Source of the DNA: an uncultured Pelagimonas sp.
GTDB taxonomy: Bacteria > Pseudomonadota > Alphaproteobacteria > Rhodobacterales > Rhodobacteraceae
DNA length: 64,000 nt
NCBI GenBank assembly: GCA_947499735.1
Contig: CANMPP010000003.1
Location: forward strand, 186,001-250,000
Direction of reading: 5' to 3'
In this document: piece by piece, positions 1 through 8,443 of the stretch
Position numbering within the stretch: the first letter of the stretch is position 1
Layout of the letters: every line of letters begins with the position of its first letter
The notes under the pieces: generated by a model
What the model saw: the letters and a program-made list of their open reading frames with translations, nothing else
Database searches by the model: none
What the model was told of the DNA's origin: nothing
Program-made: the position numbers and the translations under genes

Positions 1-63
1 ATTGAACCGGGGCGGGGCATAGGTCATCTATGCTTTGCAGCGAAGTAAATTGAGGGGGCGGGC

Positions 64-999
64 ATGAAAGTCGCTTTTCAGATGGATCCAATTGAATCGG
101 TCAATATTGATGCCGATAGCTCCTTTCGTTTGGCCGAAGAGGCGCAGGCACGCGGACATGAATTGTTTTATTTCACGCCCGATAAACTGGCCTATGAAGA
201 GGGAAAGATCACTGCACGCGGGCATAGCTTGACGGTGCAACGCGTTCAGGGCGATCACGCGACACTGGGCCCAGAGCAGGTCATCGATCTGGCTGAAATG
301 GATGTTTTGTGGCTCCGCCAAGACCCACCATTTGATATGTTTTATATCACCACAACCCATTTGCTGGATCGCCTGGCCCCTGATTGCATGGTGGTCAATG
401 ATCCGTTTTGGGTGCGCAATTACCCTGAAAAACTGCTTGTTTTGGATTTTCCTGATCTGACGCCGCCCACAACGATTGCCCGGGACATTGATGTCCTTAA
501 ATCGTTTAAGGAAAAGCATGGCGATATCATTTTGAAACCGCTTTACGGGAACGGGGGCGCAGGTGTGTTCCGTCTGGGCCCGGATGATCGCAATATGAAT
601 TCTTTGCATGAGCTGTTTACTGGATTTTCGCGCGAACCCCTGATTGTCCAAAAGTTCCTGCCGGATGTGTCAAATGGCGACAAACGGGTGATTTTGGTCG
701 ATGGTGAACCTATTGGTGCGATCAACCGTGTGCCCGCCAAAGGGGAAACGCGTTCCAATATGCATGTGGGCGGCCGCCCAGAAAAGGTTGGCCTGACCGA
801 GCGTGATCGCGAAATTTGCGCCGCGATTGGACCGCTTTTGCGTGAAAAGGGACAGATCTTTGTTGGGATCGACGTGATCGGCGATTACCTGACCGAAATC
901 AACGTGACATCCCCTACCGGTATTCAAGAACTGGAACGCTTTGACGGCATCAACGTTGCCGCCGCGATTTGGGAAGCGATCGAAGCCAAGCGGGCGTAA
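64..999 (+). CDS. gshB: glutathione synthetase
   Basis: Ligates gamma-glutamylcysteine and glycine with ATP, the second step of cytoplasmic glutathione synthesis. The 311-residue length is normal for bacterial GshB. The N-terminal domain begins [11 protein letters not shown]. The ATP-grasp core includes the glycine-rich loop GNGGAG (about 162-167) and the metal/ATP-binding stretch [19 protein letters not shown] (about 268-286), which is very characteristic of GshB. The ATG at 64 follows a purine-rich stretch (gagggggcggg). The hydrolase gene at 1006 starts 6 bases after the stop, so the two are probably cotranscribed. Identification is firm. Confidence 0.95.
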   Translation: MKVAFQMDPIESVNIDADSSFRLAEEAQARGHELFYFTPDKLAYEEGKITARGHSLTVQRVQGDHATLGPEQVIDLAEMDVLWLRQDPPFDMFYITTTHLLDRLAPDCMVVNDPFWVRNYPEKLLVLDFPDLTPPTTIARDIDVLKSFKEKHGDIILKPLYGNGGAGVFRLGPDDRNMNSLHELFTGFSREPLIVQKFLPDVSNGDKRVILVDGEPIGAINRVPAKGETRSNMHVGGRPEKVGLTERDREICAAIGPLLREKGQIFVGIDVIGDYLTEINVTSPTGIQELERFDGINVAAAIWEAIEAKRA

Positions 1000-1005
1000 C
1001 CTGTT

Positions 1006-1902
1006 ATGAGCTGGCAGCTGACTGCGCTGAACGCTCAGCTGCGCTATATTGCGAAACCGCGTATTGGGAAAACCGCATCCCCCGCTCATGCCGAACGGGC
1101 GATGCGCGTTTTTTCGAAAGCTGCCTATGTGCCGCCGTATCTAAAGGTTCTGGAACGTGAAGGTGGTTTGACGTTTTTGTCTGTCGGGCCTAGCACAGCG
1201 CGTCAGGTTGTGTTGTATTTTCACGGTGGTGGTTTCATTGCAGGCAGTCCTGACACCCATAAAGGTATGCTTGGTCAATTGGCCGTGATGTCGGGACGCG
1301 AAATTTGTGCACCGACATATCCCTTGTTGCCGACCGGCGTTTTTCCGGTCGGGCCCAATGCGGCCATGGCAGCGTGGAAACGATTGCGATCATTGGGGTA
1401 TCGCGCAAAAGATATCGTATTGGGCGGTGATTCAGCGGGTGGAAATCTGTGTTTTGGCCTTTTATCGCATCTCTGTGACATCGGAGAAGCACCTGCCGGC
1501 GCGTTCGGTTTTTCACCGTGGACAGATCTGACATTGTCCGGTGATAGTCTGCGAGAAAACGCCGAAAGGGACGTTCTTTTACCACCTGCGCGTATTGGTG
1601 AACTGACAGAAATGTATCTGCAAGGATCTGATCCCAATGATCCACGTGCGTCGCCTGTTTTGGGGCGCTATCCAAATTGCCCACCTGTTTGGATCTCTTA
1701 TTCGGACACCGAAATTTTAAGAGATGACAGCACGCGTTTGATCCAGCGCCTTAAGGAATTTGGCGCGGATGTCGAGACAGAGGTTCAGCCCAACGCGCCC
1801 CATGTGTGGCAAATGTTCCAAGGCTGGTTGCCAGAAGGCACGAGCAGTTTGCAAAAGACGGCGCGATTTATTCAAACCTGTTTTGAGGCAGGCAACCGAT
1901 AG
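1006..1902 (+). CDS. alpha/beta hydrolase, HSL (hormone-sensitive lipase) type
   Basis: A 298-residue serine esterase-type protein. The oxyanion motif HGGG (73-76) precedes the nucleophile motif GDSAGG (141-146, Ser143). A later acidic residue (YSDTEILRDD region) and a His in NAPHVWQMF can complete the triad, so it looks catalytically intact. HSL-family enzymes hydrolyse short acyl esters or lactones; the substrate cannot be read from the sequence. It has no signal peptide and lies just behind gshB. Its 3' end overlaps the 3' end of the convergent YifB-type gene by about 31 bases. Confidence 0.88.
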   Translation: MSWQLTALNAQLRYIAKPRIGKTASPAHAERAMRVFSKAAYVPPYLKVLEREGGLTFLSVGPSTARQVVLYFHGGGFIAGSPDTHKGMLGQLAVMSGREICAPTYPLLPTGVFPVGPNAAMAAWKRLRSLGYRAKDIVLGGDSAGGNLCFGLLSHLCDIGEAPAGAFGFSPWTDLTLSGDSLRENAERDVLLPPARIGELTEMYLQGSDPNDPRASPVLGRYPNCPPVWISYSDTEILRDDSTRLIQRLKEFGADVETEVQPNAPHVWQMFQGWLPEGTSSLQKTARFIQTCFEAGNR

Positions 1903-3386
1903 CTCAGGGCCTCGGCCACATGATGTTTGTGGATGTCTGAACTGCCTTCAAGATCGGCAATGGTCCGGGCCACGCGTAGAATGCGGTGATAAGATCGGGC
2001 AGACAGGCGAAAGCGTTCTGCCGCACGGGTCAGCATGTCGCGCCCTTCTCGGCTGGCGTTCGCGACCTCTTCCAACGCATGTCCAGACAGATCAGCGTTT
2101 GTGCGAACCTGCGCGTCGGAACCAAACCGTGCTGTTTGTAGATCTCGCGCAGTGGCGACACGTTGGGCAACGGTTGCACTGCTGTCACCTGTGCTTGGCA
2201 GATCGAGGTCAGAAATGGACACCGGGGGGACATCAATCCGCAAATCGATGCGGTCTGTCAAAGGGCCCGAGATCCGGTCCAAATAATCGTCACCGCAGGC
2301 AGGTGCACGCGCGCAGGCCTGTGATGCATCCCCCAACATCCCACATTTGCAAGGGTTAGCAGCGGCAACCAGCATGAACCGGCAGGGATATTTCACATGG
2401 GCGTTGGCGCGTGATACCATAACCTCGCCTGTTTCAATCGGCTGACGCAGGGTCTCCAACACGGGGCGCTGAAATTCAGGCAATTCGTCAAGGAACAGAA
2501 CTCCGTTATGGGCCAGACTGATTTCGCCAGGCCCCGCCTTTTTGCCTCCGCCCACAATCGCCGCCATTGAAGCGGTATGATGGGGATCACGAAACGGGCG
2601 ATGTCGTGAAATGCCCCCTTCGGTCAATAGGCCAGCGATGGAATGGATCATGGACGTTTCCAACGCTTCCAACGGGCTAAGGGGTGGTAGGATCCCGGGA
2701 ATGCGTTCGGCCAGCATAGATTTGCCAGATCCCGGTGGGCCGACCATCATCAGGTGGTGACGTCCTGCTGCTGCTATTTCCAATGCGCGCTTTGCCCGTT
2801 CTTGTCCTTTGACATCACGCAGGTCCTTGGTCGATCCATCACTGGGAATTTCGCCGGGTCGAGATGGTGAAAGCACGTTTTGCCCTGTAAAGTGTTGCAC
2901 AATTTCCAGCAACGTACCCGCGCTGATCACATGGCAGGCTTCAACCCATGCGGCCTCTGCCCCGGATCCTGTAGGGCAAATCAATCCTCGATCCTCAGAG
3001 GCCGCTGCCATTGCGGCGGGCAATGCGCCAGTCACGCGTGTTAGTTTTCCATCCAAAGACACTTCGCCCATCGCCACCATATCGGCGACTTTGTCGCTGG
3101 GGATGATGTCCAACGCCGCAAGCAGGGCCAAGGCGATCGGTAAATCGAAATGGGACCCTTCTTTTGGCATGTTTGCGGGGGATAAATTGACGGTAATCCG
3201 TTTGGAGGGAAGGGAAATAGCAAGGGCGGCCAACGCATTGCGTACCCGTTCTTTGGCTTCGCTGACCGCTTTGTCGGGCAGGCCGACGATAGAGAATGCT
3301 GGTAGGCCGGGACTGAGGGCGCATTGGACTTCCACCATGCGGGCATCGACCCCGTCAAAGGCTACCGTATAGGCATGTGCCACCAT
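1872..3386 (-). CDS. YifB/ComM-family Mg-chelatase-like AAA+ ATPase
   Basis: A 504-residue protein with an N-terminal Lon-like domain (about 1-165, with GLPDKAVSEAKERVRNA), an AAA+ module with Walker A GPPGSGKS (about 216-223) and Walker B VLFLDELPEF, and a C-terminal Mg-chelatase domain. Family members such as ComM act as branch-migration helicases during natural transformation. I chose the ATG at 3386 because AGGAGAGG lies just upstream, instead of the in-frame start five codons earlier. The gene is complete. Whether this strain is competent cannot be told from here. Confidence 0.9.
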   Translation of the reverse strand: MVAHAYTVAFDGVDARMVEVQCALSPGLPAFSIVGLPDKAVSEAKERVRNALAALAISLPSKRITVNLSPANMPKEGSHFDLPIALALLAALDIIPSDKVADMVAMGEVSLDGKLTRVTGALPAAMAAASEDRGLICPTGSGAEAAWVEACHVISAGTLLEIVQHFTGQNVLSPSRPGEIPSDGSTKDLRDVKGQERAKRALEIAAAGRHHLMMVGPPGSGKSMLAERIPGILPPLSPLEALETSMIHSIAGLLTEGGISRHRPFRDPHHTASMAAIVGGGKKAGPGEISLAHNGVLFLDELPEFQRPVLETLRQPIETGEVMVSRANAHVKYPCRFMLVAAANPCKCGMLGDASQACARAPACGDDYLDRISGPLTDRIDLRIDVPPVSISDLDLPSTGDSSATVAQRVATARDLQTARFGSDAQVRTNADLSGHALEEVANASREGRDMLTRAAERFRLSARSYHRILRVARTIADLEGSSDIHKHHVAEALSYRLPASKQV

Positions 3387-3516
3387 GGGCCTCTCCTGCA
3401 AGCTGTTTCACTTGCGTTAACCATGATGCTGGGTGGGTTGAAGAACGGTTAATCAAGCGTCGTTTGTGCGCCAGTGATGTTGCGCTGCTAGGGTTTGCCA
3501 AATATTGTTTGAACTT

Positions 3517-3736
3517 ATGAAACTGACACTTCTTCACGGTGCCCCAGCGGTGGGAAAATTTACGGTCGGACAGGCATTGTCTGCACTGACGGGTGTGCCG
3601 TTTGTCGACAACCATTCAACTATTGATTTGGCGAAAAAGGTGTTTGATTTTGGTGCGCCGGGGTTTTGGGAAACAAACCACCCCAGAGGAAATTGCCGCG
3701 CGAATTGCACGGCATTTCCATATGCCAATAGTTTAG
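3517..3736 (+). pseudogene. remnant of a small P-loop kinase/ATPase gene (internal deletion and frameshift)
   Basis: From the ATG at 3517 the frame encodes a clear P-loop protein start: MKLTLLHGAPAVGKFTVG, with Walker A GAPAVGKFT, followed by NHSTIDLAKKVFDFGAP. This resembles small AAA/shikimate-kinase-like proteins of about 170-190 residues. After about 3665 the reading frame loses sense. A different forward frame continues with TPEEIAARIARHFH and stops at 3736, which looks like the original C-terminus. The simplest reading is loss of the middle of the gene with a frame change. The nominal open frame to 3867 runs antisense into the neighbouring GST gene and is not credible as protein. Confidence 0.65.
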
Positions 3737-4602
3737 CTTGCCGAAAGCAATGTCGCCAGTTGGGGCCATGCCATTGGGTCTGCGACGGATTTATCCCGGC
3801 AAAAGGCGTTGCAGAACCCGAATACACGGTCCTGAACTTCCATCAGATGCGTGATCTCTTTGCCTGAATAGAGGCAGGCGTCGTTTTCCGCTGTCCCCGC
3901 ATCAATTGCTTTGGCTGGTAGTGGGGGTATGCCCCGCCAAACGCCGGGCGTGTAATCAAGCTTGTAGCGTTCAAATTCTTTGCCAAAGGCCATGCCCATC
4001 GCGCGCCATTGGCGGAATGCGGGATCGGAAAGATGCGCATCAACATAGGCTTGGCCGTCCGCTCCAAAGGGCAGGCCGTAACTTGCAGCGCGCGCTGCGA
4101 CAGGTGCGAAAAACACATCTGCTGCGCTATATTCACCGCATAACCAGGGACCTCTCGACTGGACCAATGCATAGGACCAGACGTCTTCCAATCGCGCGAT
4201 ATCCGCCAAAACGGGGTCCGAAAATGGGACATCTTTATAGGCAGCGAACAAGTTGAAATTGCACTCATTCCGCAACGCCATAAACCCGGAATGCATTTCT
4301 GCCGCCAAACTGCGTGCCGTTGCGCGCAAGCTTGGGTCAGATGGCCAAATACCGGCCTTTGGATGTAGGCTGGCCAATTCTTCGGCGATGGCCAAACTGT
4401 CCCAGATCAACGCGCCATCTTTTGTGATCAATGCGGGCGCAGTGCGCGCTGGTCGGTGGGCGGCAAGGTGGTCTGCGATGGGGGTTTCTTCGTACCCCAT
4501 CCAGGTCGTTGTTTTGGTCAAACCAAATTTTTCAAACAAGAGCCATCCGCGTAGTGACCAACTAGAATGCGCCGGATCTGCAATGAAAAGCCTGTGTGCC
4601 AT
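3733..4602 (-). CDS. glutathione S-transferase family protein with C-terminal extension
   Basis: A 289-residue protein starting MAHRLFIADPAHSSWSLRGWLLF, where SSWSLRGW is the active-site-like stretch of a GST thioredoxin fold. An ESLAI-like motif (DSLAIAEELA) and an all-helical C-terminal domain with AADVFFAPVA follow. After about residue 230 there is an extra segment of roughly 55 residues beyond the usual GST end, including NDACLYSGKEITHLMEV. The ATG at 4602 was chosen over one 27 codons upstream because GAGGGAAGGA precedes it. The stop overlaps the end of the decayed kinase gene. Substrate unknown. Confidence 0.82.
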   Translation of the reverse strand: MAHRLFIADPAHSSWSLRGWLLFEKFGLTKTTTWMGYEETPIADHLAAHRPARTAPALITKDGALIWDSLAIAEELASLHPKAGIWPSDPSLRATARSLAAEMHSGFMALRNECNFNLFAAYKDVPFSDPVLADIARLEDVWSYALVQSRGPWLCGEYSAADVFFAPVAARAASYGLPFGADGQAYVDAHLSDPAFRQWRAMGMAFGKEFERYKLDYTPGVWRGIPPLPAKAIDAGTAENDACLYSGKEITHLMEVQDRVFGFCNAFCRDKSVADPMAWPQLATLLSAS

Positions 4603-4746
4603 ATTTTGTCCTTCCCTCTTTGCAACAAGCCTAGCCAAAGCCGCGCTTTTGCGCCAATCAGGATCTGTTCGCACAGCCATCACGATCCGATATCATCGTA
4701 GTTCAGCCACAGGCGCACATATCGGATTTTGTTGAAGGACCTCGCG

Positions 4747-5556
4747 ATGATCAAACGCCTCTATATAACAATAACAGCCATTCTGATGGCGCAGACAGCA
4801 TTGGCACAGATGCCTGATGATCTGAAACGGGCTGATGTTATCTTTCTGGGCGAAGTCCATGACAATCCAGTCCACCATGCGCGTCAGGCAGAGCTTGTCG
4901 CGGATAGTGCGCCACAGGCCATCGTTTTCGAAATGCTGAGTGAAGCACAGGCGGCTTTGATCACACCTGACATGATGATGAAGCCTGATGTTTTGGCGGA
5001 GACTGTGAATTGGGCCGATAGCGGCTGGCCGGACTTTGCGATGTATGCGCCCATCTTTGCCGCAGCGCCGGATGCGGTTGTTTTCGGTGCTCATGTGCCC
5101 CGGGACCAAACGCGCATGGCAGCGTTTGAAGGGGTTGAGGCCGTATTTCCTGATGCGGAGCGGTTTGGTTTGTTGGATCCTGTGTCACAGGACGAACAAT
5201 CACAACGCGAAGCATTGCAACTGGCCGCACATTGCGATGCTTTGCCCGAAGAAATGTTGCCAGTGATGGTCAATATTCAACGATTGCGTGACGCAGCTTT
5301 GGCGCGCGCGGTGGATCAAGCGGTTGCTCAGGACATGACCCCTGTTGTTGTCATCACCGGCAATGGCCATGCCCGCACGGATTGGGGTGCGCCGCGGGTT
5401 TTACGTGATGTGTTGCCCGATCTAACGATCAAAGCGTTGGGGCAGGGTGAAGATGGATCATCAGTTCAGGGCACATTTGATTTGGTTGAAATGACTACAG
5501 GCGTCGATCGGGCGGACCCATGTGCTGCGTTCTTGAAAAACCGCGAACAGAACTAG
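4747..5556 (+). CDS. ChaN-family (heme-binding-uptake-like) exported protein
   Basis: A 269-residue protein with a signal peptide (MIKRLYITITAILMAQTALAQ) followed by DVIFLGEVHDNPVHHARQ, the signature of the ChaN/PF04187 family, whose members have been linked to heme or iron handling at the membrane. The C-terminal part contains VVITGNGHARTDWG, the second conserved histidine region. No lipobox cysteine is seen, so it is probably periplasmic. The ATG at 4747 is preferred over 4729 because GAAGGA lies 8 bases upstream and the signal peptide then starts correctly. The biochemical role is inferred from the family only. Confidence 0.8.
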   Translation: MIKRLYITITAILMAQTALAQMPDDLKRADVIFLGEVHDNPVHHARQAELVADSAPQAIVFEMLSEAQAALITPDMMMKPDVLAETVNWADSGWPDFAMYAPIFAAAPDAVVFGAHVPRDQTRMAAFEGVEAVFPDAERFGLLDPVSQDEQSQREALQLAAHCDALPEEMLPVMVNIQRLRDAALARAVDQAVAQDMTPVVVITGNGHARTDWGAPRVLRDVLPDLTIKALGQGEDGSSVQGTFDLVEMTTGVDRADPCAAFLKNREQN

Positions 5557-5627
5557 GTGCTTTTCACCCGGCGCGAGATCACTATGTTGGGCGCAATGAG
5601 TGTTTCGCAACATAGGACGGCGATATT

Positions 5628-6842
5628 ATGGTGCTGAGTTTGCAGGACAAACGCGTTCTTTTGATCATAGGCGGCGGCATTGCGGCCTATAAGTCACTGG
5701 ATCTGATCCGTCGTTTGAAAGAACGCGGCGCTGCTGTTGTGCCTGTCTTGACCAAAGCGGGGCAGGAATTTGTAACACCGCTTAGCGTTTCTGCCCTGTC
5801 AGGGGACAAGGTTTATACTGACCTATTCGACCTGACAGATGAGGCCGAGATGGGGCATATCAACCTGTCGCGCAGTGCGGATCTGGTTTTGGTTGCGCCG
5901 GCGACTGCGGATTTGATGGCAAAAATGGCCAATGGGCTGGCCAATGATTTGGCGTCAACTTTGCTACTGGCGACCGATACACCTGTACTGATCGCTCCTG
6001 CCATGAATGTGCGCATGTGGGATCACCCAGCGACGCAGCGCAATATTCCAACTTTGCAAGCAGATGGCGTGACGTTTGTTGGCCCAAATGAAGGCGATAT
6101 GGCCTGCGGTGAATATGGCCCCGGTCGTATGTCAGAACCGTTAGAGATTGTTGCGGCTGTTGAAGCCGCGCTGACAAATGGCCCGCTGAAAGGCAAACGC
6201 ATTCTCGTAACATCGGGGCCCACACATGAACCCATTGATCCGGTTCGTTATATCGCCAATCGTTCCTCTGGTGCGCAAGGGACAGCGATTGCCGCAGGAT
6301 TGCGCGATCTTGGCGCCGAGGTGGTTTTTGTAACAGGCCCTGCTGATGTCGCCCCTCCGGCGGGTGTTCACGTTGTGCCCGTTGAAACCGCGCAACAAAT
6401 GCGGGATGCGGTGATGGCTGCTTTGCCATGTGATGCAAGTGTCTTTGCTGCGGCTGTGGCGGATTGGCGTGTGGACAATGCATCATCTTCGAAAATGAAA
6501 AAGACCAAAACCGGACTGCCCGTTTTGGAATTTGCAGAAAACCCAGACATCTTGGCGGAAGTGTCGCAGTTGGAAACAGGCCGCCCGCCACTGGTGGTGG
6601 GCTTTGCCGCGGAAACGGATGATGTCATTGCGCATGCGACGGCAAAACGATTGCGCAAAGGATGTGATTGGATCCTCGCCAATGATGTATCGCCCGAAAC
6701 CGGCATTATGGGCGGTAGCGAGAACGCGGTTGTCCTGATTTCCGAGGCGGGGGCCGAACCTTGGGACCGTATGAGCAAAACAGATGTGGCGCGCGCATTG
6801 GCAGCGCGCATCGCCAAGGACTTACAGAAAGACGAAACATGA
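5628..6842 (+). CDS. coaBC: bifunctional phosphopantothenoylcysteine decarboxylase/phosphopantothenate-cysteine ligase
   Basis: Catalyses two steps of coenzyme A synthesis: ligation of cysteine to 4'-phosphopantothenate (CoaB) and FMN-dependent decarboxylation (CoaC). The N-terminal flavoprotein half starts LLIIGGGIAAYKSLDLIRRL and contains the decarboxylase motif PAMNVRMWDHPA (about 124-135). The ligase half begins near 190 with RILVTSGPTHEPIDPVRYI and ends with FAAETDD and LANDVS motifs. The 404-residue length is normal. Its stop codon overlaps the dut start (ATGA), indicating translational coupling. Confidence 0.96.
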   Translation: MVLSLQDKRVLLIIGGGIAAYKSLDLIRRLKERGAAVVPVLTKAGQEFVTPLSVSALSGDKVYTDLFDLTDEAEMGHINLSRSADLVLVAPATADLMAKMANGLANDLASTLLLATDTPVLIAPAMNVRMWDHPATQRNIPTLQADGVTFVGPNEGDMACGEYGPGRMSEPLEIVAAVEAALTNGPLKGKRILVTSGPTHEPIDPVRYIANRSSGAQGTAIAAGLRDLGAEVVFVTGPADVAPPAGVHVVPVETAQQMRDAVMAALPCDASVFAAAVADWRVDNASSSKMKKTKTGLPVLEFAENPDILAEVSQLETGRPPLVVGFAAETDDVIAHATAKRLRKGCDWILANDVSPETGIMGGSENAVVLISEAGAEPWDRMSKTDVARALAARIAKDLQKDET

Positions 6843-7297
6843 CAGTTGCAATTGAAATGACATGGGTCGAGGGCGCCGATACTGCGCTGGGCCTGCCGCG
6901 ATACGAAACGGTTGGGGCGGCCGGTGCCGATCTGCGCGCCAATTTTCCAGATCGGGGCAGTCTAACATTGCAACCAATGCAACGCGCTATTGTGCCAACC
7001 GGTCTGCGGATGGCGATCCCATTGGGATACGAGGTGCAGATCCGTGCGCGGTCATCCATGGCCTACAAACATGGGATTGGCCTGCCAAATGCGCCGGGGA
7101 CGATTGATAGCGACTATCGCGGTCCCGTTGGCGCGATTATGATCAATTTTGGCACTGAACCTTATACAATCCAACATGGGGACCGCATCGCTCAGATGGT
7201 GGTTGCGCCTGTTGTGCAGGCCCAATTTGGACTGGTGGACGAATTGAGCGAAACCGTTCGCGGTGAAGGCGGCTTTGGGTCAACCGGCAAAAACTAA
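6839..7297 (+). CDS. dut: deoxyuridine 5'-triphosphate nucleotidohydrolase (dUTPase)
   Basis: Hydrolyses dUTP to dUMP and pyrophosphate, keeping uracil out of DNA and supplying dTMP synthesis. The 152-residue trimeric-type dUTPase shows the conserved motifs AGADLRA, RSSMAYKHGI, NAPGTIDSDYRGPV, RIAQMVVAP and the C-terminal RGEGGFGSTGKN arm. The ATG at 6839 overlaps the coaBC stop by 4 bases. A coaBC-dut arrangement is common in bacteria. The stop (TAA) shares its last base with the ATG of the next gene. Confidence 0.96.
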   Translation: MTVAIEMTWVEGADTALGLPRYETVGAAGADLRANFPDRGSLTLQPMQRAIVPTGLRMAIPLGYEVQIRARSSMAYKHGIGLPNAPGTIDSDYRGPVGAIMINFGTEPYTIQHGDRIAQMVVAPVVQAQFGLVDELSETVRGEGGFGSTGKN

Positions 7298-8346
7298 TGG
7301 TATTGTTTCTGGGGCTTTGTGGTTTGATTTGGGGGGTGGGTCATGCCTTTGGCGCCCCGAAATATCTGCGAAGTTTGACCATGGCGGGGTTATATGGTTT
7401 TGTTCTGCTTTCGTTGTCTGTTCTGCCAACGGATAGCATGCTGTCGCGCATTTGGGGCGAAAGCATCGGCATCTGGCTGGTCGTTGGGGGCGGTGCCGTT
7501 TTGGTCACCGGATATATATCCGGTCTGAAATGGCTGAAGGCCCGTGCCATGCCAAAACACATGCCATCAGAACAAGATCCTGCGCTATTTTCTGACGCCG
7601 AGCTTGAGCGCTATGCCCGTCATATCTTCCTGCGTGAAATTGGTGGGCCGGGTCAAAAGGCACTGAAGGAAGCGCGCGTTTTGGTCATTGGTGCGGGGGG
7701 ATTGGGGGCTCCGGTGCTGCAATATCTGGCGGGTGCAGGCATTGGAACGATTGGCGTCATTGACGATGACGTGGTCGATAATTCAAATCTTCAACGCCAA
7801 GTGATCCACCGGGATCAAGATATTGGTGCGCCAAAAGTGTTTTCGGCCAAAGCCGCGATGTTGGCGCAAAACCCATATATCACGGTGCGGCCCTATCATC
7901 GCCGCCTGAACGAAGACATGGCCACTGATTTGTTTGCGGATTATGATGTGATCATTGATGGCAGCGACAATTTTGAAACGCGCTATTTGTCCAATCGTGT
8001 GGCTGCGTCGCTGGGCAAACCTTTGATCTCTGGTGCGCTTAGCCAATGGGAAGGGCAGGTTAGCCTATTCGACCCAGCACAGGGAACGCCCTGTTATGAA
8101 TGCGTCTTTCGTGAAGCGCCAGCCGCACATCTTGCCCCCAGCTGTGCCGAGGCCGGTGTTGCTGGGCCTTTGCCAGGCATTATCGGATCGATCATGGCGA
8201 TGGAGGCCGTGAAACATGTCACTGGTGCTGGGCAAACCTTGCGCGGTGAAATGTTGATCTATGACGGTTTATGGGGCGAAACGCGTAAATTGGGTCTGAA
8301 ACGGCGCGACTGCTGTCCGGTCTGTAACGCCACATCTGCCGCGTAA
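7297..8346 (+). CDS. moeB: HesA/MoeB/ThiF-family adenylyltransferase with N-terminal membrane segments
   Basis: The C-terminal part (about 95-349) is an E1-like sulfur-carrier-activating enzyme. It has the ATP-binding loop VIGAGGLGAPVLQYL, the DDVVDNSNLQRQ segment, and two zinc CxxC pairs (CYEC and CPVC). Such proteins adenylate the C-terminus of MoaD or ThiS-like carriers. The first 85 or so residues are unusual: at least two strongly hydrophobic stretches (about 1-20 and 28-45, with a further one near 60-75) predict membrane anchoring. It starts directly at the dut stop, so it belongs to the coaBC-dut operon. Assignment to MoeB and not a ThiF-like role is tentative. Confidence 0.8.
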   Translation: MVLFLGLCGLIWGVGHAFGAPKYLRSLTMAGLYGFVLLSLSVLPTDSMLSRIWGESIGIWLVVGGGAVLVTGYISGLKWLKARAMPKHMPSEQDPALFSDAELERYARHIFLREIGGPGQKALKEARVLVIGAGGLGAPVLQYLAGAGIGTIGVIDDDVVDNSNLQRQVIHRDQDIGAPKVFSAKAAMLAQNPYITVRPYHRRLNEDMATDLFADYDVIIDGSDNFETRYLSNRVAASLGKPLISGALSQWEGQVSLFDPAQGTPCYECVFREAPAAHLAPSCAEAGVAGPLPGIIGSIMAMEAVKHVTGAGQTLRGEMLIYDGLWGETRKLGLKRRDCCPVCNATSAA

Positions 8347-8443
8347 AATTTGCGGATCTTTGCAAAGATGAAATATCTGACTGCGTAGGTCATTGTACAC
8401 GACGACCAGCAACCCTAGGTTGGTTAACAAAGGAGAACCCGAT

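Noticed and set aside
3505-3867. 120-residue protein from the kinase-like frame
   Set aside because: After about residue 55 the frame only reads the antisense of other coding sequence; treated as a pseudogene instead.
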